From Ensifer sp. BR816 (GTDB lineage Bacteria; Pseudomonadota; Alphaproteobacteria; Rhizobiales; Rhizobiaceae), in NCBI RefSeq assembly GCF_000378985.1, contig NZ_KB905370.1, forward strand, positions 2,673,210 through 2,737,209: a stretch of DNA of 64,000 bases, given 5' to 3'. Below are positions 9,020-17,924 of this stretch, one piece after another. A model generated the notes under the pieces. The model saw nothing but the letters and a program-made list of their open reading frames with translations. It was not told the DNA's origin and did not search any database. The number at the start of each line of letters is the position of its first letter. Position 1 is the stretch's first letter. Made by a program: the position numbers and the translations under genes.

Positions 9020-10354
9020 ATGATGCGCACTATCGATGTGAATGAAGCAATAGACAACAATCCATTCGGGAACTTTCAGTGGTTGGTGGTGGGACTATGC
9101 GCCCTGCTGCTGATCGTCGACGGCTACGACGTATTCGTCGCGGGCACCGTCCTGCCGACGCTGATCGCGGAATGGGGCCTGAGCAAGCCGCAGGCCGGCG
9201 CGTTGCAGGCCTGGGCGCTGTTCGGCATGATGTTCGGCGCCCTCTTCTTCGGGCCGTTGGCCGACAGGATCGGCCGGAAGAAGGGCATTGCGATCAGCTT
9301 CCTGCTGTTCACCGTCTCGACCCTTCTCACCGGCCTTGCCAATTCGCCGGAACAGTTCAAGGTCTTCCGCTTCTTCGCCGGCCTCGGCTGCGGCGGGCTG
9401 ATGCCGAATGCCGTGGCGCTGATGAACGAATATGCGCCGAAGCGCCTTCGCGGAACCATGGTGGCGCTAATGTTCTCCGGCTATTCGGTCGGCGGCATGG
9501 TCGCGGCAGGCCTCGGCATCGGCCTCATCCCGCAATTCGGCTGGAAGCCGATGTTCTTCGTCGCCGCGCTGCCGCTGGTGCTGTTGCCGGTGATCCTGTG
9601 GAAGCTGCCGGAATCGCTCGGCTTCCTCATTCGCCAGGGCGAACAGGAAAAGGCCAAGCGAATCTATGCGAAGATCGTCCCGTCCGCGCGCCTTGGCGGT
9701 GACGACAGGCTGGTCTTCTCCGAAGCCAAGGGGGCGTCTGCGTCGGTCGCCGAACTGTTCCGTCACCAGCGTACGCTGCGCACGCTGATGCTGTGGCTCG
9801 CCTTCTTCTGCTGCCTGCTGCTCGTTTATCTGCTCTCATCCTGGTTGCCGAAGGTCCTGCAGGAAGCCGGCTATGCCGAAAAGGCGAGCCTGCTCAGCCT
9901 CTTCTCGCTCAACTTCGGCGGCATGGCGGGCGCGATCGCCGGCGGCTGGCTCGGCGACCGCTTCGGCCTGCCGAAAGTGGTGGTCGCCTTCTTCGTTGCA
10001 GCGACGGCCTCTATCGCGCTGATCGGCTTCAACCTGCCGGCGGGGCTGCTGTTCCTGATGGTCTTCGTTGCCGGCGCCACGACGATCGGCACGCAGATCC
10101 TGCTCTATGCGAGCGTAGCGCAGCTCTACAATCTCTCGGTGCGTTCGACCGGGTTGGGTTGGGCCTCCGGCGTGGGCCGCATCGGTGCCATCGTCGGCCC
10201 GACACTCGGCGGCGTCCTTCTGGCGCAGGAACTTCCGCTCCAGCAGAACTTCCTGATCTTCGCGATCCCGGCGGCGGTCTCGGCGCTCGCCATGCTGGTC
10301 TTCGCGATCAGCAACGCCCGCCGCGCCGAGGCGGTCCAGCTCGCTGCAGCGTAA
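9020..10354 (+). CDS. benK: MFS benzoate/aromatic acid transporter (BenK/PcaK type)
   Basis: A 444-residue major facilitator with about twelve membrane segments. It belongs to the aromatic acid:H+ symporter family by its N-terminal LLIVDGYDVFVAGTVLP segment, in which the acidic DGYD in helix 1 is characteristic, and by the DRIGRKKG loop between helices 2 and 3. A GGGGAGGAG site precedes the tandem ATGATG. It sits between benD and pcaD, so benzoate is the most likely substrate, although 4-hydroxybenzoate or protocatechuate carriers of this family are hard to separate by sequence. Confidence 0.85.
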   Translation: MMRTIDVNEAIDNNPFGNFQWLVVGLCALLLIVDGYDVFVAGTVLPTLIAEWGLSKPQAGALQAWALFGMMFGALFFGPLADRIGRKKGIAISFLLFTVSTLLTGLANSPEQFKVFRFFAGLGCGGLMPNAVALMNEYAPKRLRGTMVALMFSGYSVGGMVAAGLGIGLIPQFGWKPMFFVAALPLVLLPVILWKLPESLGFLIRQGEQEKAKRIYAKIVPSARLGGDDRLVFSEAKGASASVAELFRHQRTLRTLMLWLAFFCCLLLVYLLSSWLPKVLQEAGYAEKASLLSLFSLNFGGMAGAIAGGWLGDRFGLPKVVVAFFVAATASIALIGFNLPAGLLFLMVFVAGATTIGTQILLYASVAQLYNLSVRSTGLGWASGVGRIGAIVGPTLGGVLLAQELPLQQNFLIFAIPAAVSALAMLVFAISNARRAEAVQLAAA

Positions 10355-10454
10355 GGGAGTGGTGAGCGGCTCGGCGCCGCTCCCCACGTTGCTGCCGACG
10401 CCGGATTGTCGGGAGGCCACGCCTAATTCTCTCACAACCGAAAACCCTCGAGCC

Positions 10455-11297
10455 ATGCGCTTTCTCGATCTCAAGAGCCACCATCTCCATTACCGCATCG
10501 ACGGCGGCGCGGACGCTGCCGGCAAGCCCTGGCTTGTCCTGTGCAATTCGCTCGGCACCGACCTGCGCATGTGGGATGCGCAGGTGCCCGCGCTCTCGCG
10601 GCAGTATCGCGTGCTGCGCTACGATCGCCGCGGTCACGGCCTGTCGTCGGCGCCCCCGCCCCCTTATGCGCTGTCCGACCTTGGCCACGATGTCATCGCG
10701 CTGCTCGATGCGCTCGAGATCGAGAGGGCACATTTCTGCGGCCTGTCCATTGGCGGCCTGACCGGACAGTGGCTGGGCATTCATGCCGGACAACGCCTGG
10801 ACAAGCTTGTAGTGTGCGCGACGGCCGCCAAGATCGGCACCCCGGAAAGCTGGTTCACGCGCATTGCGGGCGTGCGGGAAAATGGCCTTGCCGGGCTAAC
10901 TGGGGCCACCGCCGAACGCTGGTTCACGCCCGAGTTTAGTGCCGCTGAACCGGGCATCGCCCGCAAGATCCTCGACACGTTCGCCGCGACAGACGTCGGC
11001 GGCTATATCGGCTGTTGCGCAGCTCTGGCCGGCGCGGATTTGCGGCAGGAAATCGCCCGGATCGCCAATCCCGTGCTTGCCGTCTCCGGCAAAGACGATC
11101 CGGTGTGTCTGCCGTCCGATTTGGAGAGCATTGCCGCGCATGTGCAGAGGGGTCATCATGTGTCATTGCCGGGACGGCATATCGTCAATGTCGAATCCGC
11201 ATTGGCATTCAATGCTGAGCTCAAGGGATTTCTTGACGGCAATCCTGCGCCTTGCAACTCCACTGCATTCAGAAGCGCCACGGCGCGCCCGGCATGA
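10455..11297 (+). CDS. pcaD: 3-oxoadipate enol-lactone hydrolase
   Basis: An alpha/beta hydrolase of 280 residues that opens the enol-lactone made by CatC to 3-oxoadipate. The nucleophile elbow is GLSIGG with Ser98; Asp215 (GKDDP) and His242 (GRHIVN) complete the triad. The open frame reaches back to 10359, but the family start corresponds to the ATG at 10455 (MRFLDLKSHHLHYR). The C terminus is about 15 residues longer than usual and low in complexity. This copy serves the catechol branch and could equally be called catD. The final 3-oxoadipate CoA-transferase and thiolase genes are not in the window. Confidence 0.9.
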   Translation: MRFLDLKSHHLHYRIDGGADAAGKPWLVLCNSLGTDLRMWDAQVPALSRQYRVLRYDRRGHGLSSAPPPPYALSDLGHDVIALLDALEIERAHFCGLSIGGLTGQWLGIHAGQRLDKLVVCATAAKIGTPESWFTRIAGVRENGLAGLTGATAERWFTPEFSAAEPGIARKILDTFAATDVGGYIGCCAALAGADLRQEIARIANPVLAVSGKDDPVCLPSDLESIAAHVQRGHHVSLPGRHIVNVESALAFNAELKGFLDGNPAPCNSTAFRSATARPA

Positions 11298-11340
11298 GTC
11301 GTCCCATCGTCATCGCTGAAACGCTTCGGGTCGAGCGCAA

Positions 11341-11400
11341 CTACAGCGCCGCGCGTCCTATAGAGCGCGCAAAGGTTGCTGTAGCACTTTGACATGCTGT
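11341..11400. repeat. Intergenic palindromic repeat, copy 1
   Basis: A nested stem-loop: outer arms CTACAGC (11341-11347) and GCTGTAG (11378-11384), inner arms GCGCG (11351-11355) and CGCGC (11366-11370), followed by CACTTTGACATGCTG. A second copy lies at 55341-55400 and shares the CGCGCAAAGG-GCTGTAG core. It resembles short palindromic elements I associate with Sinorhizobium and Rhizobium intergenic regions. It lies between pcaD and the next MFS gene and could end or process the pcaD transcript. Confidence 0.55.
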
Positions 11401-11499
11401 GGTGCGTCGGGTGCATGAATAAAGTGCAAGCGGTGCGTCTTCCGCCATGTCTGTCACGGGTCTACCTGTTTGACGACGCTTTTCGAGGGGACGCCGACG

Positions 11500-12939
11500 A
11501 TGACATCATACCTTCAGGATACGATTGCGACGGGCAGGGGGCGAACCGTCTCCGTTCGCCGGACGCTGGCTGGTCTCTCGCTTTCCATATTGCTGGCATC
11601 TCTCGGAACCAGCATTGCCAATGTCGGTCTGCCCATACTCGCACAGGCCTTCTCCGCCTCGTTCCAGGACGTGCAATGGGTCGTTCTCGCCTATCTCCTC
11701 GCCATCACGACGTTGATCATCGGCGTCGGAAGGCTTGGCGACATCGCCGGCCACCGCAAGCTGCTCTTGGCGGGCATCGCACTCTTCACGCTGGCCTCGG
11801 CCCTGTGCGCCGCCGCTCCGCTTCTGTCCGTTCTCGTCGCAGCGCGGGCTATGCAGGGATTGGGCGCTGCGGTGATGATGGCGCTGGCCATGGCCCTGGT
11901 CGGCGAAGTCGTGCCGAAGGAAAAGACCGGCAGCGCCATGGGACTTCTCGGCACTATGTCCGCGATCGGCACGGCGCTCGGCCCTTCGCTGGGCGGCGTT
12001 CTGATTACCGGCTTCGGTTGGCGGGCGATCTTTCTGGTCATGGTGCCCGCCGGACTCCTGACCCTTTATGTCGCCTACCGCGCCCTGCCTGAGGATCGTC
12101 CGGCACCGACGGCCGTCCGGCCCGGCTTCGACGTTATCGGGACGCTACTGCTCGTCTTCACGCTCGGCGCCTATGCGCTCGCCATGACGGTCGGCCGCGG
12201 GACGTTCGGCACGACCAACCTGGTACTGTTGCTGGCGGCGCTCATCGGCATTTGCCTCTTCCTGTTCGTGGAATCCCGGGCGGCATCACCCCTGGTCCAT
12301 ATGGGCATGCTCCAGCAGCCACGGCTGCGTTCGGGCCTTGTCACGAGCATGCTCGTCGCGACCGTCATGATGACGACGCTGGTGGTCGGGCCTTTCTACC
12401 TGTCGCGCGGCCTGGGGCTCGGCGCAGCGTTCACCGGCCTGGCGATGTCGGCGGGGCCAATCGTCTCGGCGCTGGCAGGAATCCCGGCGGGGCGGCTGGT
12501 GGATCGCTTCGGCGCGGGGCGCATGACGGTCGCCGGTCTTGCGACGATGGTGACGGGTTGCCTCGCACTCTCGCTCGTTCCGGAAGCGCTCGGTGTCGCC
12601 GGCTATGTGATGCCGCTCGTCATCCTCACCGGCGGCTATGCGCTGTTCCAGGCGGCGAACAATACCGCTGTGATGAAGGACGCGAAGCCGGAGGAGCGGG
12701 GCACCGTCGCCGGGCTCTTGAACCTCTCGCGCAATCTCGGGCTGATCACCGGCGCATCGATGATGGGAGCGGTCTTCTCCTTTTCCGCGGCGAGCGAGAC
12801 TGCGGCAGCCACTGCCGCCGCCATGCGTGCCACCTTCGCCGTCGCCACGCTGCTGGTCGTCATTGCGATCGGCATCGCAGCGGCGAGCCGCGCTGCTCCG
12901 GCAAACCGCCGAGAGGCGTGGGAAGCCGGGGGCGGGTAG
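11500..12939 (+). CDS. MFS efflux transporter, DHA2 (14-helix) family
   Basis: A 479-residue drug:H+ antiporter-like protein with about fourteen hydrophobic segments. It has the GRLGDIAGHRK loop between helices 2 and 3 and a GTALGPSLGGVLI motif C in helix 5, the mark of exporters in this superfamily. The frame is open from a TTG at 11470, but the ATG at 11500 has GAGGGG about nine bases upstream and gives the usual N terminus. The substrate is unknown. It is separated from pcaD by a repeat and followed by another repeat before a convergent gene, so it is probably a single-gene transcript. Confidence 0.87.
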   Translation: MTSYLQDTIATGRGRTVSVRRTLAGLSLSILLASLGTSIANVGLPILAQAFSASFQDVQWVVLAYLLAITTLIIGVGRLGDIAGHRKLLLAGIALFTLASALCAAAPLLSVLVAARAMQGLGAAVMMALAMALVGEVVPKEKTGSAMGLLGTMSAIGTALGPSLGGVLITGFGWRAIFLVMVPAGLLTLYVAYRALPEDRPAPTAVRPGFDVIGTLLLVFTLGAYALAMTVGRGTFGTTNLVLLLAALIGICLFLFVESRAASPLVHMGMLQQPRLRSGLVTSMLVATVMMTTLVVGPFYLSRGLGLGAAFTGLAMSAGPIVSALAGIPAGRLVDRFGAGRMTVAGLATMVTGCLALSLVPEALGVAGYVMPLVILTGGYALFQAANNTAVMKDAKPEERGTVAGLLNLSRNLGLITGASMMGAVFSFSAASETAAATAAAMRATFAVATLLVVIAIGIAAASRAAPANRREAWEAGGG

Positions 12940-12970
12940 CCGTCTGGTTCAAGCATTTGCCGAATCGGAG

Positions 12971-13159
12971 GCACCCCCTCTGCCCTGCCGGGCATCTCCC
13001 CCACAGGTTGGGAGATTGGCTGGAAATACCGCTCTGCCCCAGGGCCAACCTGTGCATGCCGAAATCACGGCACATGGAGATCCATGCATTCGATTACGGC
13101 GGGACATAGCCACTTGCCAATCTCCACCCTTGTGGGGGAGAGGCCCGGCGAGGGGGTAT
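12971..13159. repeat. RIME-like inverted repeat pair between convergent genes
   Basis: Two copies of a roughly 45-50 bp sequence face each other, at 12971-13022 and, inverted, at 13115-13159. Shared blocks, read in the same sense, are CCCCCTC, GCCGGGC, CTCCCCCACA and GGAGATTGGC. Each copy also forms a local hairpin (TCTCCCCCACA with its partial complement). The content resembles the rhizobial intergenic mosaic elements called RIME. It lies between convergent genes and may act as a bidirectional transcript end. Confidence 0.6.
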
Positions 13160-13193
13160 CACCCGTTCTCCGGATTTTCGCCGTTCAATCCGT

Positions 13194-14102
13194 TTAGCCC
13201 TTGAAGCTGCGTGCCAGGTTGTGAATGTGGCGTGCGCCGATGCCGCAGCAGCCGCCGACGATGGAGGCGCCGGCCTCGACCCAATCGCAGGCAAAGCGTG
13301 AGTAGCGATCGGCGGTCAGGTCGGTGCGGGTGTGATGCAACGTTTCGTTGGCGGCGCCCTCGGCTTCTTCCGTCTCGAAGGCGTTGGCATAAACGCCGAT
13401 CCCGATATTCGCCTGTCTTTCGCGGAACGTGCCGGCCGCGACAGCCACAGCGCGCGCCATGACCTCCGGACGGCTGCAATTGAACAGAAGCGCCTCGGCG
13501 CCGGATCCGGCCAGCCAGCCGGCGGCTGCGGCCACCGTTTCCCCGGATCTGAGCTTCGGCTCGCCACCTTCCAAGGCGCCTGCGTCGTCCGCCAGGGTAA
13601 ACGAGATCCAGAACGGCTTGCCGGTCGCGGCAACGGCGGCACGCACCGCATCCGCTTCCGCGATCAGGCTCAGCGTTTCGCCGAGCCAGACATCGACATA
13701 AGGCGCCAAGCCGTCGACGAGGACTTTCAGATAGTCGTGCACGCGCGACGGGTCGAAGCGCTCCGGCTCATAGGAGCCGAAGATCGGCGGCAGCGAACCA
13801 GCGACCAGGATCTCGCGATCGGTCGTGTCATCGGCGGCTTCTCGCGCGAGCTTTCCGGCGAGTGCGATGAGCGAGCGTCCCTCGGAGTGGAAACGCGCCT
13901 CGCCGATATGAAATGGCACGAGCGCGTAGCTGTTGGCGGTGATCACGTCGGCGCCGGCGTCGATGAATTCCCTGTGAACGCGTCCGACGATCTCGGGGCT
14001 GTCCATCAGGGCCAGCGCGGACCATTCCGGCTGCCTGAGTTCGGCGCCGAGGCGGATCAGCTCCCGGCTCATGCCGCCGTCGAGAATGCGTATCTGACTC
14101 AT
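13194..14102 (-). CDS. Homocysteine S-methyltransferase family protein
   Basis: A 302-residue Zn-dependent methyltransferase. The metal ligands are Cys209 (LLFNCS) and Cys285-Cys286 (GGCCGIG), and the N-terminal ILDGGMSREL replaces the LDGG(L/M)(A/S) family start. MmuM-type enzymes transfer a methyl group from S-methylmethionine to homocysteine, giving two methionines. The frame extends to 14156, but the ATG at 14102 has a GGAG ten bases upstream. It is the last gene of the minus-strand ABC-transporter operon, next to a PLP lyase, which supports a role in using an imported S-methylated or sulfur amino acid. The exact methyl donor is not established. Confidence 0.85.
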   Translation of the reverse strand: MSQIRILDGGMSRELIRLGAELRQPEWSALALMDSPEIVGRVHREFIDAGADVITANSYALVPFHIGEARFHSEGRSLIALAGKLAREAADDTTDREILVAGSLPPIFGSYEPERFDPSRVHDYLKVLVDGLAPYVDVWLGETLSLIAEADAVRAAVAATGKPFWISFTLADDAGALEGGEPKLRSGETVAAAAGWLAGSGAEALLFNCSRPEVMARAVAVAAGTFRERQANIGIGVYANAFETEEAEGAANETLHHTRTDLTADRYSRFACDWVEAGASIVGGCCGIGARHIHNLARSFKG

Positions 14103-14205
14103 TGATGATGGACTCCAATTTTGTGATTCAGCACGGGATGGCCGCCGCCGCCGCAATTTCGGTCAGCCGCTCCAGGGTGTTCGGACAAGATCTTGTTGCG
14201 GGTCT

Positions 14206-15480
14206 TCATCGGAGCGCCTGATCGAGGTCGTCGATGATGTCGTCGACGGACTCCAGGCCGACCGAAATGCGGAAGACGCCGTCGCCGGCGAAGGCGCGGT
14301 AGTCGCCGAGCTGCGCTCCCTGCAGCTCATAGGTCGCCTTCATCATCTCATTCGTGTCGAGAAGGACGACGATGCTGCGCTGGTGGCCGAGCGAGAAGGC
14401 GTAGTGCACCAGGCGCAGACGGCCGGCGAGTTGCACCGCCATTTTCTGCGGGTCGTCCGTCTGGAAGGTGAGGATGCCGCCGAAGACATTCATCTGGCGC
14501 CTCGCCAGCGCGTGCTGCGGATGCGTCTCCAATCCGGGATAGGTGACCGATTTGACGCTTGGATGATCGCAAAGGAACCGGGCGACCTGAATCGCCGATT
14601 CCGACACTGCCCGTATCCTCGGAAAGAGCGTGTCAATGCCGCGCATGATCAGCCAGGCATTCTGGGCCGAAAGCGACGCGCCGAGATAGACGCCGGCGCG
14701 CGAGCGGATTTTCTCGATGAGTTCCTTGCGGCCGCAGACGATTCCGCCGAGCGCGTCGCCATGGCCATTAATGAACTTCGTCAGCGAGTGGATGACGAGA
14801 TCGACGCCCAGGGCGAGCGGCCTTGTCGCGACCGGCGTGGCAAGGGTGGAATCGACCGAAACGAGTGCACCGCGCTGGTGCGCGAGCACCGCCACGGCGG
14901 AAAGATCGGTCAACCGCAGGATCGGATTGCAGGGGCTCTCGCAATGGACGAGCCGGGTGTTTGGCCGGAAGGCCGCGGCAACCGCGTCCAGGCGCGACAT
15001 GTTCACGGCGGTCACCTCGATGCCGTAGTCGGGCAGGATCCGGCGCGCCAACTCGCTGGCGCCCGCATAGCAGACATCGCTGATGATCACGTGATCGCCC
15101 GCCTTGAGACAGGTCAGGAAGGTGGCGGCAATCGCCGCGAGGCCGGTGGCGGTCGCGAGCGCGTCGTCGGCGCCTTCGAGCGCTGCCATCCGCTGCTCGA
15201 GCTGCCGCACGGTAGGATTGGTCCAGCGCGCATAGAGATATGGCAGCGCCGTCAGATCCTCGACGCCGTCGGCCGAAAAGGCGCCATCGCCCGGGGCAAG
15301 CAGATTGTTGACCGACATCGAGATATTGGGGGCGATCGCCTTCGTCGTCGGATCGATGACCAGGCCGGCGTCGAGCGCCAGGGTTTCCCAATGCAGCGGG
15401 CGGCCGGCAGAATGCGGCCGGGCCGTCGCTTGGCTGTGGCGATCCACTACGGCAATGGTGCTCGATCGATTGAGGGGCAT
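14206..15480 (-). CDS. Cys/Met-metabolism PLP enzyme (cystathionine lyase/methionine gamma-lyase type)
   Basis: A 424-residue protein of the cystathionine beta/gamma-lyase family. PLP is bound by Lys235 in HSLTKFINGHGD. The phosphate-contacting YARWTNPT segment is at 83-90 and the ATGLAAI segment follows near 111. The group includes cystathionine gamma-synthase, beta- and gamma-lyase and methionine gamma-lyase, and sequence alone does not separate them. Because it is co-transcribed with an amino acid importer and a homocysteine methyltransferase, release of homocysteine or a thiol from an imported substrate is the most attractive idea. Confidence 0.85.
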   Translation of the reverse strand: MPLNRSSTIAVVDRHSQATARPHSAGRPLHWETLALDAGLVIDPTTKAIAPNISMSVNNLLAPGDGAFSADGVEDLTALPYLYARWTNPTVRQLEQRMAALEGADDALATATGLAAIAATFLTCLKAGDHVIISDVCYAGASELARRILPDYGIEVTAVNMSRLDAVAAAFRPNTRLVHCESPCNPILRLTDLSAVAVLAHQRGALVSVDSTLATPVATRPLALGVDLVIHSLTKFINGHGDALGGIVCGRKELIEKIRSRAGVYLGASLSAQNAWLIMRGIDTLFPRIRAVSESAIQVARFLCDHPSVKSVTYPGLETHPQHALARRQMNVFGGILTFQTDDPQKMAVQLAGRLRLVHYAFSLGHQRSIVVLLDTNEMMKATYELQGAQLGDYRAFAGDGVFRISVGLESVDDIIDDLDQALR

Positions 15481-15619
15481 GGAAGACCTTTCGAGATGCG
15501 TTCGGCGGCGACTCTAGTGTTCTCCGAATGTTTTTGGCCGCTCAGCGGCTGCCGATCCGCCGAGAAAAGGCGCGATCTGGGCTTCGGGCGCCGCCAAATC
15601 CATCAAACAGTTCATCGTG

Positions 15620-16309
15620 CTAGCGCCGCACCGGAACCTGCGCCTCGACGATCTTGAAGGCGCGGGTGATGAGGAGGGTCAGGCAGACATAGAAGACGGT
15701 CACGACCATCAGCGGCTCGTAGACCAGCAGCGTGTCCTGCCTCACCTTGTAGGCCACGGCATAGAGGTCCATCACGGTCACGGTGAAGGCGAGAGGCGTT
15801 GCCTTCAATTGCAGCACGACCTCGCCGGCGATCGTCGGCAAGGCGATGCGGATGGCGCGCGGCAGCCAGATTCGCCTGAGCAGCGTAAAGGGAGACATGC
15901 CGAAGGACCGGCCGGCCTCGAGCTCGCCCTTCGGAACGGCGAGCAGCGCGCCGCGCAGCACCTCGGCCTCGTAGGCGGCATAGTTGAGGGTGAAGCTCAC
16001 CGCTGCAAAGAAGAAGCCTTCGCGCAGGATCGGCCAGAGGAAGCTGGCGCGCAGGCCCGGGATCATCGGCAGCAGCGAGCCGACCCCGTAATAGAGCAGC
16101 CACAGCTGGATCAGCAGCGGCGTGCCGCGCAGGCAGGTGCAATAGCCGCGCGCGAAGGGCTTGAGCCAGCGCGGGCCGATCACCTGCGCCAGCGCGAGGC
16201 CGATCGCCAGAATGAAGCCGAAGCCGACCGAAATCACCAGCAGGAGCACGGTCTGGACCGCGCCTGCGGCAAGCAGCGGCCAATAGGAAAAGATCCAAGA
16301 GAAATCCAC
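15620..16309 (-). CDS. Polar amino acid ABC transporter, permease 1
   Basis: A 229-residue HisM/GlnP-family membrane subunit with about five hydrophobic helices. The cytoplasmic EAA loop (EAGRSFGMSPFTLLRRIWLP) contacts the ATPase. The signature RGTPLLIQLWLLYYG near residue 60 is typical of polar amino acid uptake permeases. It begins nine bases after the stop of the partner permease on the same strand, and the two should form a heterodimer. Confidence 0.92.
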   Translation of the reverse strand: MDFSWIFSYWPLLAAGAVQTVLLLVISVGFGFILAIGLALAQVIGPRWLKPFARGYCTCLRGTPLLIQLWLLYYGVGSLLPMIPGLRASFLWPILREGFFFAAVSFTLNYAAYEAEVLRGALLAVPKGELEAGRSFGMSPFTLLRRIWLPRAIRIALPTIAGEVVLQLKATPLAFTVTVMDLYAVAYKVRQDTLLVYEPLMVVTVFYVCLTLLITRAFKIVEAQVPVRR

Positions 16310-16318
16310 GCGCGCCTC

Positions 16319-17041
16319 CTATGCGGTCGTCGGCTGGCCGCGCCGGAAGCGGCTTTCGAGCGCCGCGAACGCGACGTTGGAGATCAGCGTTATGGCGAGG
16401 TAGAGGGCGGCGGAGGCGAGGAAAAACAGGAAATAGTGCTTGGTGTTGCCGGCGGCGATGCGGGTCGCGAGCGCCAGTTCCTGATAGCCGACCACGGCGA
16501 TCAGCGCGCTGTCCTTGGTAACCGACATCCACAAATTGGCAAGACCCGGCAGCGCATTCGGCATGAGCGCCGGCAGGACGATGCGGCGGAAGCGCAGCCG
16601 AGGTCTCATCCCGAAGGCGGCCGCCGCTTCGATCTGCCCGACCGGAATGGCGAGGATCGCCCCGCGAAACACCTCGGTCATATAGGCGCCCTGGACAATG
16701 CCGAGCACCGCGACGGCGGCAACGAAGCCGTTGATCTCGATCGCCGGCAGGCCAAGGGCCGAGAGGATGCGGTTCAGCCCGTCGGTCCCCGCATAATAGA
16801 GGCCGATGATCAGGATCAGTTCCGGGATGGCGCGAACGGCCGTCGTATAGAGATCGAGGACGAAGCGAGCCGGGCGATTACCCTTCAGCTTGCCAACCGC
16901 GCCGACGAGGCCGATGGCGATGCCGACGAGATAGGCGCCAAGCGAAATCAGCACGGTCGAGAGCGCGCCGGCAAGCAGCACGCCTCCCCAGCCGGGCGGA
17001 TAGGGGGAGAGCAGTTCCAGGAGCGATTGGCTGGACGACAT
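16319..17041 (-). CDS. Polar amino acid ABC transporter, permease 2
   Basis: A 240-residue HisQ/GlnP-family membrane subunit. It has the RAIPELILIIGLYYAG segment that corresponds to the RGTP region of its partner, and an EAA loop (EAAAAFGMRPRLRFRRIVLP). It lies between the binding-protein gene (stop at 17118, upstream) and permease 1, in the usual order for these operons. Confidence 0.92.
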   Translation of the reverse strand: MSSSQSLLELLSPYPPGWGGVLLAGALSTVLISLGAYLVGIAIGLVGAVGKLKGNRPARFVLDLYTTAVRAIPELILIIGLYYAGTDGLNRILSALGLPAIEINGFVAAVAVLGIVQGAYMTEVFRGAILAIPVGQIEAAAAFGMRPRLRFRRIVLPALMPNALPGLANLWMSVTKDSALIAVVGYQELALATRIAAGNTKHYFLFFLASAALYLAITLISNVAFAALESRFRRGQPTTA

Positions 17042-17117
17042 CAGGGGTCTATCTGATCGAGTTCATAGGCAAAGGGCGATCGGCGCATGACGCGTCACGC
17101 GCCGATCGCTCCTTCGG

Positions 17118-17885
17118 TCATTCGCCATAGGGATCGAAGTCGAAGTACTTCTTGGAGATTTCGGCATATTTGCCGCTGGCTCTGACGGCGGCGATCGCTG
17201 CGTCGAGCTTGTCGCGCAATGCAGTGTCGTCCTTGCGTAGCCCGCCGCCGATGCCGGTTCCGAGGATCGCCGGGTCGTCCTTGACGTTGCCCTTGTCTTC
17301 GCAGCAATCCTTGCCGAAGTCCGACTTCAGGAACTCCGCCAGAGGAATGGCGTCGCCGAAGACATAGTCGATACGGCCGGCAGCCAGGTCCTGGAAGGCT
17401 TCGTCGAGCGTCGCATAGGTCTGTTCCGATGCCTTGTCGGCGAAATACTTCTTGTAATACTCGGACTGGATCGTCGAGACTTGGATGCCGATGGTCTTGT
17501 CGGCGACGCTATCGGGCGCCGCTCCCAACTTGCCGTCCTTGGCGCCGATCAGCTTGCTCGGGGTGTTGTAATATTTGTCGGTGAAGTCGATCGTCTTCTT
17601 GCGCTCTTCGGTGATCGACATCGACGACCATATGACGTCGAACTTCTTCGCCTCGAGACCCGGAATGAGGCCGTCCCAGGACATGTCGACGATGGAGCAG
17701 GTCTCCTTCATCTCGGCGCAGACCGCGTCCATCAGTTCGATTTCCCAACCGACCCACTTGCCGGACGGGTCCTTCGTGAAGAAGGGCGGGTAGGCTTCGT
17801 TCATGATGCCGAAGCGCACCTCGGCACTGGCCGCACCTGCGAGTGAGAAGGCCACGCCGGCCATCAGGATGGACATCAACTTCAT
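17118..17885 (-). CDS. Periplasmic amino acid-binding protein of the ABC transporter
   Basis: A 255-residue family 3 solute-binding protein. The N-terminal signal peptide (hydrophobic to about residue 21, AGAASA-EVRFG cleavage) sends it to the periplasm. The family pattern GWEIELMDAVCAEM and the VIWSSMSITEERKKTIDFTDKYY segment are present. It contains a CC pair near residue 195 (GKDCCEDKGN), unusual for the family and possibly a disulfide. The ligand is not known; operon partners suggest a sulfur-containing or S-methylated amino acid. Confidence 0.92.
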   Translation of the reverse strand: MKLMSILMAGVAFSLAGAASAEVRFGIMNEAYPPFFTKDPSGKWVGWEIELMDAVCAEMKETCSIVDMSWDGLIPGLEAKKFDVIWSSMSITEERKKTIDFTDKYYNTPSKLIGAKDGKLGAAPDSVADKTIGIQVSTIQSEYYKKYFADKASEQTYATLDEAFQDLAAGRIDYVFGDAIPLAEFLKSDFGKDCCEDKGNVKDDPAILGTGIGGGLRKDDTALRDKLDAAIAAVRASGKYAEISKKYFDFDPYGE

Positions 17886-17924
17886 TCGACTACCCCTTCT
17901 ATTTTCGTCGGAATGGAAAACGGA

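Noticed and set aside
15617-17056. 479-codon plus-strand open frame opposite the two ABC permeases
   Set aside because: It mirrors two certain permease genes, and its His/Arg/Glu-rich translation is typical of a shadow frame.
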